Positions 59,501-64,000 of a stretch of DNA of 64,000 bases are shown here, piece by piece. The stretch covers positions 144,850,270 to 144,914,269 of the forward strand of contig NC_079211.1 of assembly GCF_029633865.1 (NCBI RefSeq). The letters are read 5' to 3'. The notes beneath the pieces are model-generated. The model saw only the letters and a list, made by a program, of their open reading frames with translations. It was not told the DNA's origin and did not search any database. How positions within the stretch are numbered: position 1 is the stretch's first letter; every line of letters begins with the position of its first letter. The translations under genes were made by a program, and so were the position numbers. The DNA comes from Lampris incognitus. Lineage: Eukaryota; Chordata; Actinopteri; Lampriformes; Lampridae.

Positions 59501-61272
59501 GCGATCCCACTCTTTGTTTTGTTAGAGTCCCTTAATTGTAAATAGCGGAAAAAATCTATGGTAGGAAGCATAAACTCCTCTCTCAGCTGTTCAAATGATT
59601 TAAGGATGCCATCCTTATGAAGTTTATGTAGATACTGAAACCATGTTCTGACCATTTTCTAAAACCTGCGTCTATATGGGAGGGTACAAAATCCTTTATA
59701 AATCCGATACTAGTTAGTGCAGAGATTACTTTAGGAAATCCAAATGGCAGTTTTATTTTCCTCCAGATTTTTAGTGTAACTCTAGCCCATTTGAGTTTCT
59801 TTTAAGGGGACATCTAGGAAAGGCAAGGTCTGTAGGGGCTTCACACACAAGCTTTTTTTCTATGTTAAGCCAACGAGTACATGTAAGGGCTGAATCCATA
59901 TTGTTAAAAGGTTTTAACTGTGCAACCCAAAAATAATATCTTAGATTCGGGAGTTTGAGCCCTCCATGCGGTTTTGATAGACTGAGACTGTTTTTGTCTA
60001 ATTTTTCCATTTATTTATTATCTAGTTTGAGTACAATCCATGGGCAGGTGACTGGAGTAAGGAGATGCGTGGGGTGCCTCTGATCAGCTCTCCTCCGCTA
60101 AACCACTGGCTGATGCTTTACACTCGCCGCAATGCCAGTGAAGCACAGTCCCTTTTGCAGACCCTCCAGAAGGTCGCATATCCTTTGGGCATCTGTATGG
60201 AGAAGGCTATCATGTGAGTTTTTATAGCGTGGGAAAGGAAGGATTACTGCACCACCATGTAATAGAAACAATTTGCAGACATAAAGATAAAATGAAATGC
60301 ATATTTTTTACTTCCGCAACGACATGCTGCATATCTGAAAGAAACAGACCATTGGGGTGGGATTTAAGTAAGGGGCAGTCGGTTTGATTGATTCTTCTTT
60401 GTTTTCTTTTTTTAATGAATGAACTCAAACCATTGTTTTCATTTTGGAGAAAATGTCTCCTGGTTGTGATGAGCTGAAGATGCAACTGCGTCAAATGATA
60501 TTTCATAGTGTTCGCATGCAGCTAGTTTTATGAGGGTGTGGTGAGGAAATTGATATCTAATTACTTCTGGACATTTTACTTGACACCCACCCTCTCATGC
60601 AAAGAGATGTAATTATGAATTAATGCCTTTCCCAGGAAGAGAAAGCACAGGATTCTTTAGTAGCAAATAAAAAGGGCAATGTTTGTTTTGCGAATGTTTG
60701 CCACATAATGGTAGACAAATGAGGTTGCTGTGTATAAAAGGAGTAAAATGTGGTTTTCCACGTGGTCTTTAGTGCACCTCTAAAGGGAGACCAAGTAGAA
60801 AATGGACTTTAGTACTTGTTTACTCAAAGGCAATCACTTGACGTGACTGGAAATCTAAAATTATCTTTAAAGTAGTGCGAGTACGAAGATAAATCATCAG
60901 CAATGACCCACATATTTGTGCTCCTTACTACAGATTAATTGCATCATTATGGCATCATTTAGAAAAAATAATGTGTCAAATTGTTTTTTTTGTTGTTTTT
61001 TATTTATTGTTTATTTTGACTTAAATAAAAGAAAAAAAATGCACTGATCTTTTGTCGTTTATATAGGTCTATGTCTTCGCACAATGACAGGCGGAGTACC
61101 CCTCTTCATTTCAGTGCATGTTTTACTTGGAATTTCTTTGCATGTGACAAATAAAGTACTTGAAATTGTTATCAACAATGTAGCATTTCTTTCCTATAGG
61201 GTGGAGTATGTGGATCAACAGGAGTCTCTGATGAGGGCGCTGCAGAAGAATGTTAGTCCAGACATTCAGATG
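29490..61272 (+). CDS. piwil1: Piwi-like protein 1 (ziwi), 5' two-thirds of the gene, 13 exons
   Basis: Germ-line Argonaute that binds piRNAs and, in fish, silences transposons by slicing target RNA in perinuclear germ granules. Thirteen exons (listed separately) join in phase into 542 codons, against about 860 for vertebrate Piwil1. Residues 1-13 ([13 protein letters not shown]) are the arginine-rich tail whose methylated form binds Tudor proteins. ISAGFQ and [11 protein letters not shown] (about 54-75) start the conserved part. QYHVEFNP and [10 protein letters not shown] belong to the N domain. The PAZ domain, which holds the piRNA 3' end, spans about residues 265-375 ([14 protein letters not shown] to [11 protein letters not shown]). 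[20 protein letters not shown] marks the linker, and about 395-542 the MID region. The PIWI catalytic domain is outside the window. Several segments look more divergent from mammalian PIWIL1 than I would expect. No stop or shift interrupts the joined frame. Confidence 0.93.
30187..30375 (-). mobile_element. SINE family C fragment in piwil1 intron 1
   Basis: Carries the family C words CCCCAATTGTGCTTTG, CCGATCCAGGGAAGGCTGCA and GGAGTTTCTCCAGGG. It breaks off where the family T leader TCTTATTAGTAGTTTACA begins. Confidence 0.7.
30375..30567 (-). mobile_element. Family T leader and tRNA-like unit in piwil1 intron 1
   Basis: The leader word CGTGTCTTATTAGTAGTTTA lies at 30375-30401. A tRNA-like unit follows at 30452-30567 with CGCTAACCGCTCGACCAAAG and AAGCGAACCCGTAT, the reverse of the unit at 27799-27905. 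Confidence 0.55.
30720..30872 (-). repeat. Poly-C runs next to a SINE family C head fragment
   Basis: Two long C runs (about 30723-30737 and 30770-30786) are followed by a minus-strand tRNA-like head. It reads CTGGGCGGCGTGACGGTGTA at its start (30872 side), resembling the complete family C head at 6226. Confidence 0.55.
31067..31185 (-). mobile_element. Family T tRNA-like repeat with palindromic leader, in piwil1 intron 1
   Basis: The same order as 24766-24897: TAAACTACTAATAAGACGCG, GTTAGCCCCTAACTAAC, TTTAGCCGAGCGGTTAG, a shortened B-box side and AACCGGTTAC. Confidence 0.65.
31396..31492 (+). CDS. piwil1: piwil1 coding exon 2
   Basis: Acceptor TTCAAAG, donor GTGTGA. It encodes a low-complexity linker ending in [16 protein letters not shown]. 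The GRGRQ word aligns with the GRGRQRG segment of vertebrate Piwil1. Phase 0 to phase 1. Confidence 0.8.
31701..31829 (+). CDS. piwil1: piwil1 coding exon 3
   Basis: Acceptor T-rich run plus TTTTAG, donor GTTGGT (weak). It encodes [32 protein letters not shown] and QQSKTG, a highly characteristic Piwil1 block. Phase 1 to phase 1. Confidence 0.9.
31830..33797. other. Left part of piwil1 intron 3, no gene
   Basis: AT-rich. 32641-32720 matches the end of a common fish dispersed repeat (TGCTGTAAAGCACCATGAGG, ATGAAATTGACTTGACTT), seen reversed at 36164-36352. Near 33180-33420 the word ACATTTGTATAG(A/G)TTTGTAAAA recurs several times as a diffuse local repeat. Confidence 0.5.
33798..35160 (-). pseudogene. 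hAT-superfamily transposase relic in piwil1 intron 3
   Basis: Minus-strand frames with shifts and stops. 35106-34848 carries [19 protein letters not shown], an RNase-H-fold start with the first acidic residue. 34660-34025 is a 211-codon open stretch with [16 protein letters not shown] (the conserved hAT TRW motif), DIAFCCEQ and [12 protein letters not shown]. 34020-33800 holds the C-terminal dimerisation region, [11 protein letters not shown], then [10 protein letters not shown] after a shift and a stop, then [11 protein letters not shown]. It looks like the hAT group that resembles ZMYM-type host proteins. It is certainly inactive. The N-terminal zinc finger was not found. Confidence 0.8.
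35197..35272 (+). mobile_element. SINE-like family A, 3' tail only
   Basis: GTCTGGGATAGGTTCCAGCA to GGATAATGGATGGGTGGAT. A severely 5'-truncated copy at the 5' side of the hAT relic. Confidence 0.7.
36164..36352 (+). repeat. Dispersed fish repeat (CAAGTCAATTTTAT type) in piwil1 intron 3
   Basis: AAGTCAATTTTATTGTGTAG, CAACATCCTGTCCTTAGACC and TTTAACAGGGAGAAAAA are words of a very common teleost interspersed repeat. It is preceded by a 27-T run at about 36129-36155. Confidence 0.65.
36793..37007 (+). CDS. piwil1: piwil1 coding exon 4
   Basis: Acceptor GTTGTCAG, donor GTAATC. It encodes [47 protein letters not shown] and [15 protein letters not shown], clearly the Piwil1 N-domain. Phase 1 to phase 0. 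Confidence 0.92.
37502..39103 (-). mobile_element. Tc1/mariner element, DD38E (Intruder-like), complete but dead
   Basis: TA target sites flank perfect ends (CACTACCGTTCAAAAGTTTG and its complement). The element is 1602 bp, inserted in piwil1 intron 4 on the minus strand. The transposase is split over several frames: a helix-turn-helix region ([17 protein letters not shown]), [28 protein letters not shown] with the first catalytic Asp, [11 protein letters not shown] then a TAG replacing Trp, and [20 protein letters not shown] ending [11 protein letters not shown]. Thirty-eight residues separate the second Asp from the Glu, so the motif is DD38E rather than the usual DD34E. At least two frameshifts and one stop inactivate it. 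Confidence 0.88.
40096..41730 (-). mobile_element. Tc1/mariner element, DD34E, with near-intact transposase
   Basis: Flanked by TA and bounded by CAGTGCATCCGGAAAGTATT and its near complement. The inverted ends extend about 210 bp and carry an inner and outer AAGTATTCACACCC direct repeat, the IR/DR layout of many fish Tc1 elements. Size 1635 bp. It lies in piwil1 intron 4, antisense to the gene, 992 bp after the DD38E copy. Confidence 0.92.
40354..41331 (-). pseudogene. Tc1 transposase, 325 codons, catalytic Asp to Val and frameshifted C-terminus
   Basis: Cut-and-paste transposase of the surrounding element. The frame is open from [15 protein letters not shown] through a paired-like DNA-binding domain (about residues 1-110, with [13 protein letters not shown]). 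The core has [13 protein letters not shown] (first Asp), [12 protein letters not shown], then [12 protein letters not shown] where the family has [12 protein letters not shown], and [11 protein letters not shown] (Glu). The Val replaces the second catalytic Asp, a one-base change GAC to GTC. The last residues (VVIPKKT) differ from the family end because two bases are missing near 40383. The protein should bind its ends but not cleave. Confidence 0.88.
42095..42216 (+). CDS. piwil1: piwil1 coding exon 5
   Basis: Acceptor CATTGTTAG, donor GTGAGT. It encodes [20 protein letters not shown] then [20 protein letters not shown], matching the TLTNELPPTSP and QFYNIIFRR block of Piwil1. Phase 0 to phase 2. 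Confidence 0.9.
42944..43024 (+). CDS. piwil1: piwil1 coding exon 6
   Basis: Acceptor TTTCTTTAG, donor GTAGGT. It encodes [20 protein letters not shown] and LTIPQH, matching [15 protein letters not shown] of the family. Phase 2 to phase 2. The adjacent introns (42217-42943 and 43025-43525) show nothing else. Confidence 0.9.
43526..43723 (+). CDS. piwil1: piwil1 coding exon 7 (start of PAZ)
   Basis: Acceptor CCCTCCAAG after a T run, donor GTAAGG. It encodes [38 protein letters not shown] and [26 protein letters not shown] is near-invariant in Piwil1. Phase 2 to phase 2. Confidence 0.93.
44622..44730 (+). CDS. piwil1: piwil1 coding exon 8 (PAZ)
   Basis: Acceptor TTTCTGCAG, donor GTAGGC. It encodes [20 protein letters not shown] then [16 protein letters not shown]. 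It matches the YNNKTYRVDDIDWD core of the PAZ domain. Phase 2 to phase 0. Confidence 0.93.
44824..45181 (+). mobile_element. SINE-like repeat, family A (full length), in piwil1 intron 8
   Basis: The head GGGTGGCACAGTGGTTAGC and B box GGTTCGAGCCCC lead through the standard body to the AATTGATGGATGG tail. Confidence 0.85.
45293..45531. mobile_element. TIR-bounded dispersed repeat in piwil1 intron 8
   Basis: Begins CCAAAGGAATTGAAT and ends ATTCAATTCCTTTGG. The interior contains GAAGACGTTTCGCCTCTCAT and CAAGAGGCTTCGTCAG, words of a widespread teleost repeat. There is no coding capacity. The class is uncertain. Confidence 0.6.
45729..45855 (+). CDS. piwil1: piwil1 coding exon 9
   Basis: Acceptor CTATCTTTAG, donor GTACCA. 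It encodes [20 protein letters not shown] then [30 protein letters not shown] is a hallmark of the family. Phase 0 to phase 1. Confidence 0.92.
46439..46556 (+). CDS. piwil1: piwil1 coding exon 10
   Basis: Acceptor TTTTTTCCCACAG, donor GTTAGT. It encodes [20 protein letters not shown] and [19 protein letters not shown]. Phase 1 to phase 2. A LINE begins about 50 bp after the donor. Confidence 0.92.
46610..47979 (-). mobile_element. L1-like LINE copy 1 (minus strand), 3' part
   Basis: Minus-strand frames match the C-terminal third of L1-like ORF2 in element order. Landmarks are DLFKPNFLT next to 47980, [20 protein letters not shown] (about 47620), [19 protein letters not shown] (about 47400), a HFFRYLQ-like word, and a 3' UTR ending near 46610. 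Stops and shifts are frequent. It continues at 54530 beyond the nested element. Confidence 0.8.
48182..48668. mobile_element. hAT-type MITE, 487 bp, in the 5' region of LINE copy 2
   Basis: Ends are CAGTGTTTCTCAACC and GGTTGAGAACCACTG. The 8-bp duplication ATCTAGAA flanks it exactly at 48174-48181 and 48669-48676. The inner parts carry the GGGGTCC/GGACCCC words seen in many vertebrate hAT non-autonomous elements. It ends 14 bp before the ORF1 start codon. Confidence 0.92.
48683..49924 (+). pseudogene. LINE copy 2 ORF1 (L1-type RNA-binding protein), interrupted by a SINE
   Basis: Starts [16 protein letters not shown] coiled-coil region follows with heptads in [20 protein letters not shown] and [15 protein letters not shown], then the RRM-like part [25 protein letters not shown] breaks the frame at 49067. 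After it the sequence resumes ([20 protein letters not shown], poly-Pro slippage, then [20 protein letters not shown] and [20 protein letters not shown]) and stops at 49922-49924. In L1 elements ORF1p coats the RNA as a trimer; this copy is inactive. Confidence 0.82.
49067..49449 (+). mobile_element. tRNA-headed SINE, family D, inserted in LINE ORF1
   Basis: The 16-bp duplication AAAAGAGGGATTCGAG lies at 49051-49066 and 49450-49465. The head has a GTAGCGGTCTAAGCATGGG A-box region and a GGGTTCACGCCCC B box. The end is GAAATAAATTTAAAC. The tail matches the reverse of 28507-28672. Confidence 0.9.
50564..54480 (+). pseudogene. LINE copy 2 ORF2 (endonuclease-reverse transcriptase), frameshifted
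   Basis: The first open stretch (50564-51622, 352 codons) is the AP-type endonuclease: [36 protein letters not shown] and SRIDFFLL are present. The SDH motif near the end reads [10 protein letters not shown], with Val in place of Asp. The reverse transcriptase follows at 52088-52783 with [44 protein letters not shown] and the catalytic [10 protein letters not shown]. The thumb and C-terminal region (52767-54131) ends with a Cys/His cluster ([19 protein letters not shown]). Several shifts and stops break it. Confidence 0.85.
54530..54661 (-). mobile_element. L1-like LINE copy 1, middle fragment
   Basis: On the minus strand it reads [19 protein letters not shown] up to 54530. This joins directly to DLFKPNFLT at 47980 once the nested LINE is removed. 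KYLGI-type text followed by a LF..NF segment is standard order in L1 ORF2. Confidence 0.75.
54662..55049 (+). mobile_element. SINE-like repeat, family A (full length), inserted in LINE copy 1
   Basis: The head GGCGACATGGTGCCACAGTG and B box GGTTCAAGCCGC lead to the ATAATGGATGGATGG tail. A short duplication resembling GAGTTTTTAT/GAGTTTATA may flank it. Confidence 0.82.
56138..56227 (+). mobile_element. SINE-like family A, 3' tail only
   Basis: GGCCTGGGCAGCCTGTCCAG and GAGAGCAGGATTGACGGTTC, then GGGGGGATGGATAG. It lies inside LINE copy 1. Confidence 0.65.
56806..57205 (+). mobile_element. tRNA-type SINE, family C, inserted in LINE copy 1
   Basis: The duplication AATAGAAGAACAT flanks it at 56793-56805 and 57206-57218. 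The head GGGGTGGCGTGGCGGTCTG and B box CCGGTTTGAATCCC are followed by the family C body and an AATTGGCAAGGGGGG end. Confidence 0.9.
57661..57757 (-). mobile_element. Short Rex/RTE-like reverse transcriptase fragment
   Basis: On the minus strand [14 protein letters not shown] is followed, after a shift, by VIFMDRI. This is the conserved [10 protein letters not shown] motif of a different LINE family from the surrounding L1-like copy. Confidence 0.65.
57758..57890 (-). mobile_element. SINE-like family A fragment (minus strand)
   Basis: Plus-strand words GGACTGTGGGAGGAAACCG, GGAGGAAACCCATGCAGACA and GCAAACTCCACACAGAG are the complement of the family A body. It is followed by a hAT-like GAGCCACATGCAGCTC word. 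Confidence 0.75.
58286..58400 (+). CDS. piwil1: piwil1 coding exon 11
   Basis: Acceptor is a 12-A run then TGTAG, an unusually purine-rich tract. The donor is GTGAAA. It encodes [20 protein letters not shown] then [18 protein letters not shown], matching [20 protein letters not shown] of the family. Phase 2 to phase 0. Confidence 0.9.
58540..60012 (-). mobile_element. L1-like LINE copy 3, 5'-truncated, in piwil1 intron 11
   Basis: On the minus strand: [20 protein letters not shown] (next to 60000), [20 protein letters not shown] and [12 protein letters not shown] (about 59600), then [20 protein letters not shown] with the C-terminal Cys/His cluster (about 59180), and a 3' UTR to about 58540. 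It covers only the C-terminal third of ORF2. Its truncated end lies about 14 nt from the splice acceptor of piwil1 exon 12. Confidence 0.82.
60026..60213 (+). CDS. piwil1: piwil1 coding exon 12
   Basis: Acceptor TTTATTATCTAG, donor GTGAGT. It encodes [40 protein letters not shown] and GICMEKAI, matching the [20 protein letters not shown] and YTRRN blocks of the MID region. Phase 0 to phase 2. Confidence 0.93.
61200..61272 (+). CDS. piwil1: piwil1 coding exon 13 (last in window)
   Basis: Acceptor TTTCCTATAG, donor GTGAGT. It encodes [20 protein letters not shown] then DIQM, matching the DDRTEAYLRALQQKV segment. Phase 2 to phase 0. The next expected exon (family word VVCLLSSNRKDKY) is not found before 64000. 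Confidence 0.9.
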
Positions 61273-62089
61273 GTGAGTCACTGAAAGTAAAGTATATGAG
61301 AGGTGGGACTGATCTTGGTAATTGCTGTAGTGTAGTGTTTTCTCTCGTATGTGTGCGAGTGAAGTTTTGTGCTGTAACAAGACATGTCATCCCAACAGAA
61401 ATCTGTAGTAATTTGATGCTGGCTTTGCATTTATGCTTCCTAAACTTAATAGCTGAGATTTTGAACCTTCTTTTGATTATTTTGCTGAAAAATGAATCAA
61501 GTAATAATTTAGCAAGGCGTAGTTAACTCCCCTAGGGAGTAAAGTAGGAAACATTAGTTTTACAATCAGGGTGTTAAAAAGACTTTCTACCTTGAAACAA
61601 TGTACTGTGTCAATACCAAAATGTAGCTCATGTGAACCTTATTAAATATTGAACTGGTGTTTAAGTGTCTGTATTGATCACAGCCCATTGTAGAACATTA
61701 AATCAGGTAGTGCAAGTTGTATTAATTGAGTGTCAAATCCTTTTATCTAGTTGTGCTAATATTTTCACTATTTTGAGTAAACATAGTGGCTATTTTGAAA
61801 TTTATTCATCAAATTTTAATCCCTTTACAATTGTAAATTTGAAGAGCTTGACCAGCATACAGCCCTAGGTAACATTAAAGGTTCACCAGGGTTAACACTG
61901 GCATACTTCCCATCGCTTATTAAGAGGCTGATATACCGAAACAGTCTAAAACCCATTACACTGTGACAAGTTTGAAACAAGTTTGTCGCATTCCAGTTTA
62001 TTCAAGCCAATTAGCCTAGACATTTATGGACTCATGTAGAGCCAAACTGCCTTCGAATATAAAATTGTAAAAAATGTATTAAGTGGTTT

Positions 62090-64000
62090 CCGGTTCCGCC
62101 ACCGAGAGAATGGCAGCCTAATTTTCGAGCTCCCCGACGGTTTTGAGAAATAACCCCAAAAATTTAAGTTCTGTTAACCTTGTACAACCTAATACAGCGT
62201 CAGGCTAACCTGGAAGCTAGGCTGATAGACCAGGAGGGCCGAGCCGAGCGCGGGGAGATCATTTAAGGGTTTACGGAATACCCGAAGATAAAGAGGGCAC
62301 TGATACGGTTGGCTTTATAGACAACTCATTTAAAAGCGCGTTGGACCTTCCCCGTGTCAGAGACCTCGGAACTGAGTGGGCACACCGGGCATTAGCACCA
62401 AAGCCCAGTAGCCCGCAGGCAAAGCCCCGATCTCTAGTGGGCAAATTCGGGAGTTATAGGACGAAAGAGGAGGTGCTCTGGAGAGCCTGGCAGGAAAAAA
62501 GTGTTCTGCAACAATGCCTGCTTTTACATCAACAAGGACCCCCCCCCCTTGGAAGTGCTTAAGAAACGTAGTGAATAATAAGCCGAAGCCAAGGAAGTTT
62601 TGAAAGAAAAACAAAGTTTCAGACACGGTACCCTGCAAAGATGGGGGTCTTCTACGTCGACGGCACCCGGCTATACAAGGATGCTACGGAGGCAACGAGG
62701 GATATGGCTTCGCGAGGATTCCCAGTGTCTGTGGTGAAGTCCTCCGCCTCTCCGCATCAAGAGGAGACCGGGCTCCTGTCTACGTGGCGGGGAGACAGCG
62801 CGACCGGGGTGTAGATCAAGAACTCAACTCAGCGGAAGGCAGCACACAGCCCAAGAAAGACCTCCACTCTCAATATAAAGAGAATCTCCAGAAATTCAGA
62901 AGGCGATGACCCCCCGCAACAGGAGACTGATGGTCTACAGTTTTGGCTCAAATGCAGATAAGTTTGATCTGATTTCTGAGTGCTGTGCCTTACCATGGTT
63001 ATTTACATAGCTACATATAAATCCTACAGTTCTATTTTCTAACTAATTAAAAGAGTCGGGACTTGTTAATTGGCAAACTGTTCACAATTTGTTTTGTTTT
63101 TGTTTTTTCTTCTCTCTATAATCTCACTATTATTTACAACTTTATTTGGACATTGGCTAGCATGCGGCCACACCTTAGGGCCCCACCTCTGTTGCAACGT
63201 GGGACATTCCCTTATGGGAGCTTTGACTTTACAAAGCCCCGTAAGGCTCTTTTGAAACGAGCCTCAACATCGGAAACAACTGTTCATAACTGTTTCGGTG
63301 GTATTTTGTTAAAAATTGTTTTGACTCGGTTCTTGTTTTATGTTTGTTTCCTGGAAGAGATATTTTTGTTGTACAAATCTAATGCCAGTAGAGACATCGG
63401 GAGCGGTTTATTTGTGGTAACCAATGTAGGAGACTATGAATAAGCAAGTCCTTAAAGTTATTTCATATAATGTGGATGGGATTTTAAACCCAGCTAAGAG
63501 AAGTCAAATACTGTCAAAAATGAAAAGGGAAAATGCACAGATAGTGCTCCTGCAAGAGACGCATCTCACTTCAGTAGAACATGAAAACCTAAAAAGAATG
63601 GGGTTTTCGAGGGTGTATTATTCATCCTATATAAATCAGGTCATAGAAGAGGCGTAGCAATTTTAATATCACAAAAAGTACCATTTGAACAACTTTCAGA
63701 GGTTTCGGACAAGGAAGGGAGGTATATATGAGTCTCAGGAAAATAGATGACACTATCATAACACTGGGTAGCATTTATGTCCCCCCTGGAAGTGATTTTG
63801 CTTTTTACTGAAAAATATTTGATTTGATGATAGGGGCCACAGGAATTGTCATATGCGGTGGAGACTGGAACGTACGTCTCAACCCAAAACTAGATTCATC
63901 AAAAAACTCATCCGCTACATTATTACATAGGAAAATTAATGTTCTAATGGCAGAACTGGGCATATTAGATCTTTGGAGAGATTTTTATTCATCAGGCCGT
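62090..64000 (+). mobile_element. L1-like LINE copy 4 (5' part, runs off the window), in piwil1 intron 13
   Basis: The 5' leader includes ATTTTCGAGCTCCCCGACGG. ORF1 remnants follow (62270-62800): DLPRVRDLGTEWAHRALAPK and YRTKEEVLWRAWQEK in one frame and EATRDMASRGFPVSV in another. ORF2 starts at 63436 (MNKQVLKVISYNVDGILNPA, LLQETHLTSVEHENLKRMGF). It continues after a frameshift with VAILISQKVPFEQLS and CGGDWNVRLNPKLD. It is a different subfamily from LINE copy 2. Confidence 0.85.
63436..63657 (+). pseudogene. LINE copy 4 ORF2 endonuclease N-terminus
   Basis: 73 codons with the SYNVDGI (catalytic Asn) and LLQETHLT (catalytic Glu) motifs of an L1 AP-endonuclease. A frameshift near 63640 ends the frame, and in-frame TGA/TAG codons follow downstream, so this copy is inactive. 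Confidence 0.85.

Noticed and set aside
29490..61272. Identity as piwil2 (zili) rather than piwil1
   Set aside because: The N-terminus [13 protein letters not shown] and words such as [21 protein letters not shown] and [13 protein letters not shown] match Piwil1. Piwil2 has a long unrelated N-terminal extension.
1..64000. Endogenous retrovirus or viral insertions
   Set aside because: No LTR pairs, gag/pro/integrase motifs or envelope-like frames were seen. All reverse transcriptase traces are of LINE type.

Overview
The window is repeat-rich vertebrate DNA. It is almost certainly from a teleost fish: introns are split by GT/AG sites, and the repeats are typical of fish (Tc1/mariner elements with long inverted ends, L1-like and Rex/RTE-like LINEs, several tRNA-headed SINE families, abundant CA/GT microsatellites). 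There is no bacterial-style operon, CRISPR array or rRNA, and no intact tRNA.

The one well-supported gene is piwil1 (ziwi/PIWIL1), the Argonaute-family protein that binds piRNAs in the germ line. It lies on the plus strand. Thirteen coding exons between 29490 and 61272 were placed by eye. All splice in phase and together give 542 contiguous codons: the Arg/Gly N-terminus, N domain, PAZ domain and MID region. The catalytic PIWI exons lie beyond the right edge.

Layout. Positions 1-23 kb appear intergenic or intronic with no convincing host exon. They hold microsatellites, SINE copies, LINE fragments (14.3, 15.2-15.9 and 18.1-19.7 kb), a piggyBac-like remnant (20.3-20.5 kb), a 1.7-kb minisatellite (20.74-22.48 kb) and small TIR elements. 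Positions 23.6-31.2 kb, just upstream of and within the first piwil1 intron, are a patchwork: a roughly 600-bp duplicated block, a partial inverted copy, and repeated tRNA-like units with a shared palindromic leader. Inside this patchwork, on the minus strand at 25269-25389, is a coiled-coil exon resembling RIM-binding protein 2. Its splice sites are intact but it carries a 2-bp frameshifting deletion.

The piwil1 introns are loaded with transposons. Intron 3 holds a decayed hAT transposase. Intron 4 holds two complete Tc1/mariner elements, one of the DD38E (Intruder) type and one of the DD34E type. Intron 10 (11.7 kb) holds a minus-strand L1-like LINE split by a plus-strand 6.5-kb L1-like LINE, which itself carries a hAT MITE and a SINE, each with target-site duplications. 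Introns 11 and 13 hold two more L1-like copies, the last running off the window.

No new multigene system is evident. The most notable signals are the frameshifted rimbp2-like exon opposite piwil1, the layered insertions in the piRNA-effector gene, an almost full-length Tc1 transposase that has lost a catalytic aspartate, and the tRNA-like repeat family with a palindromic leader.
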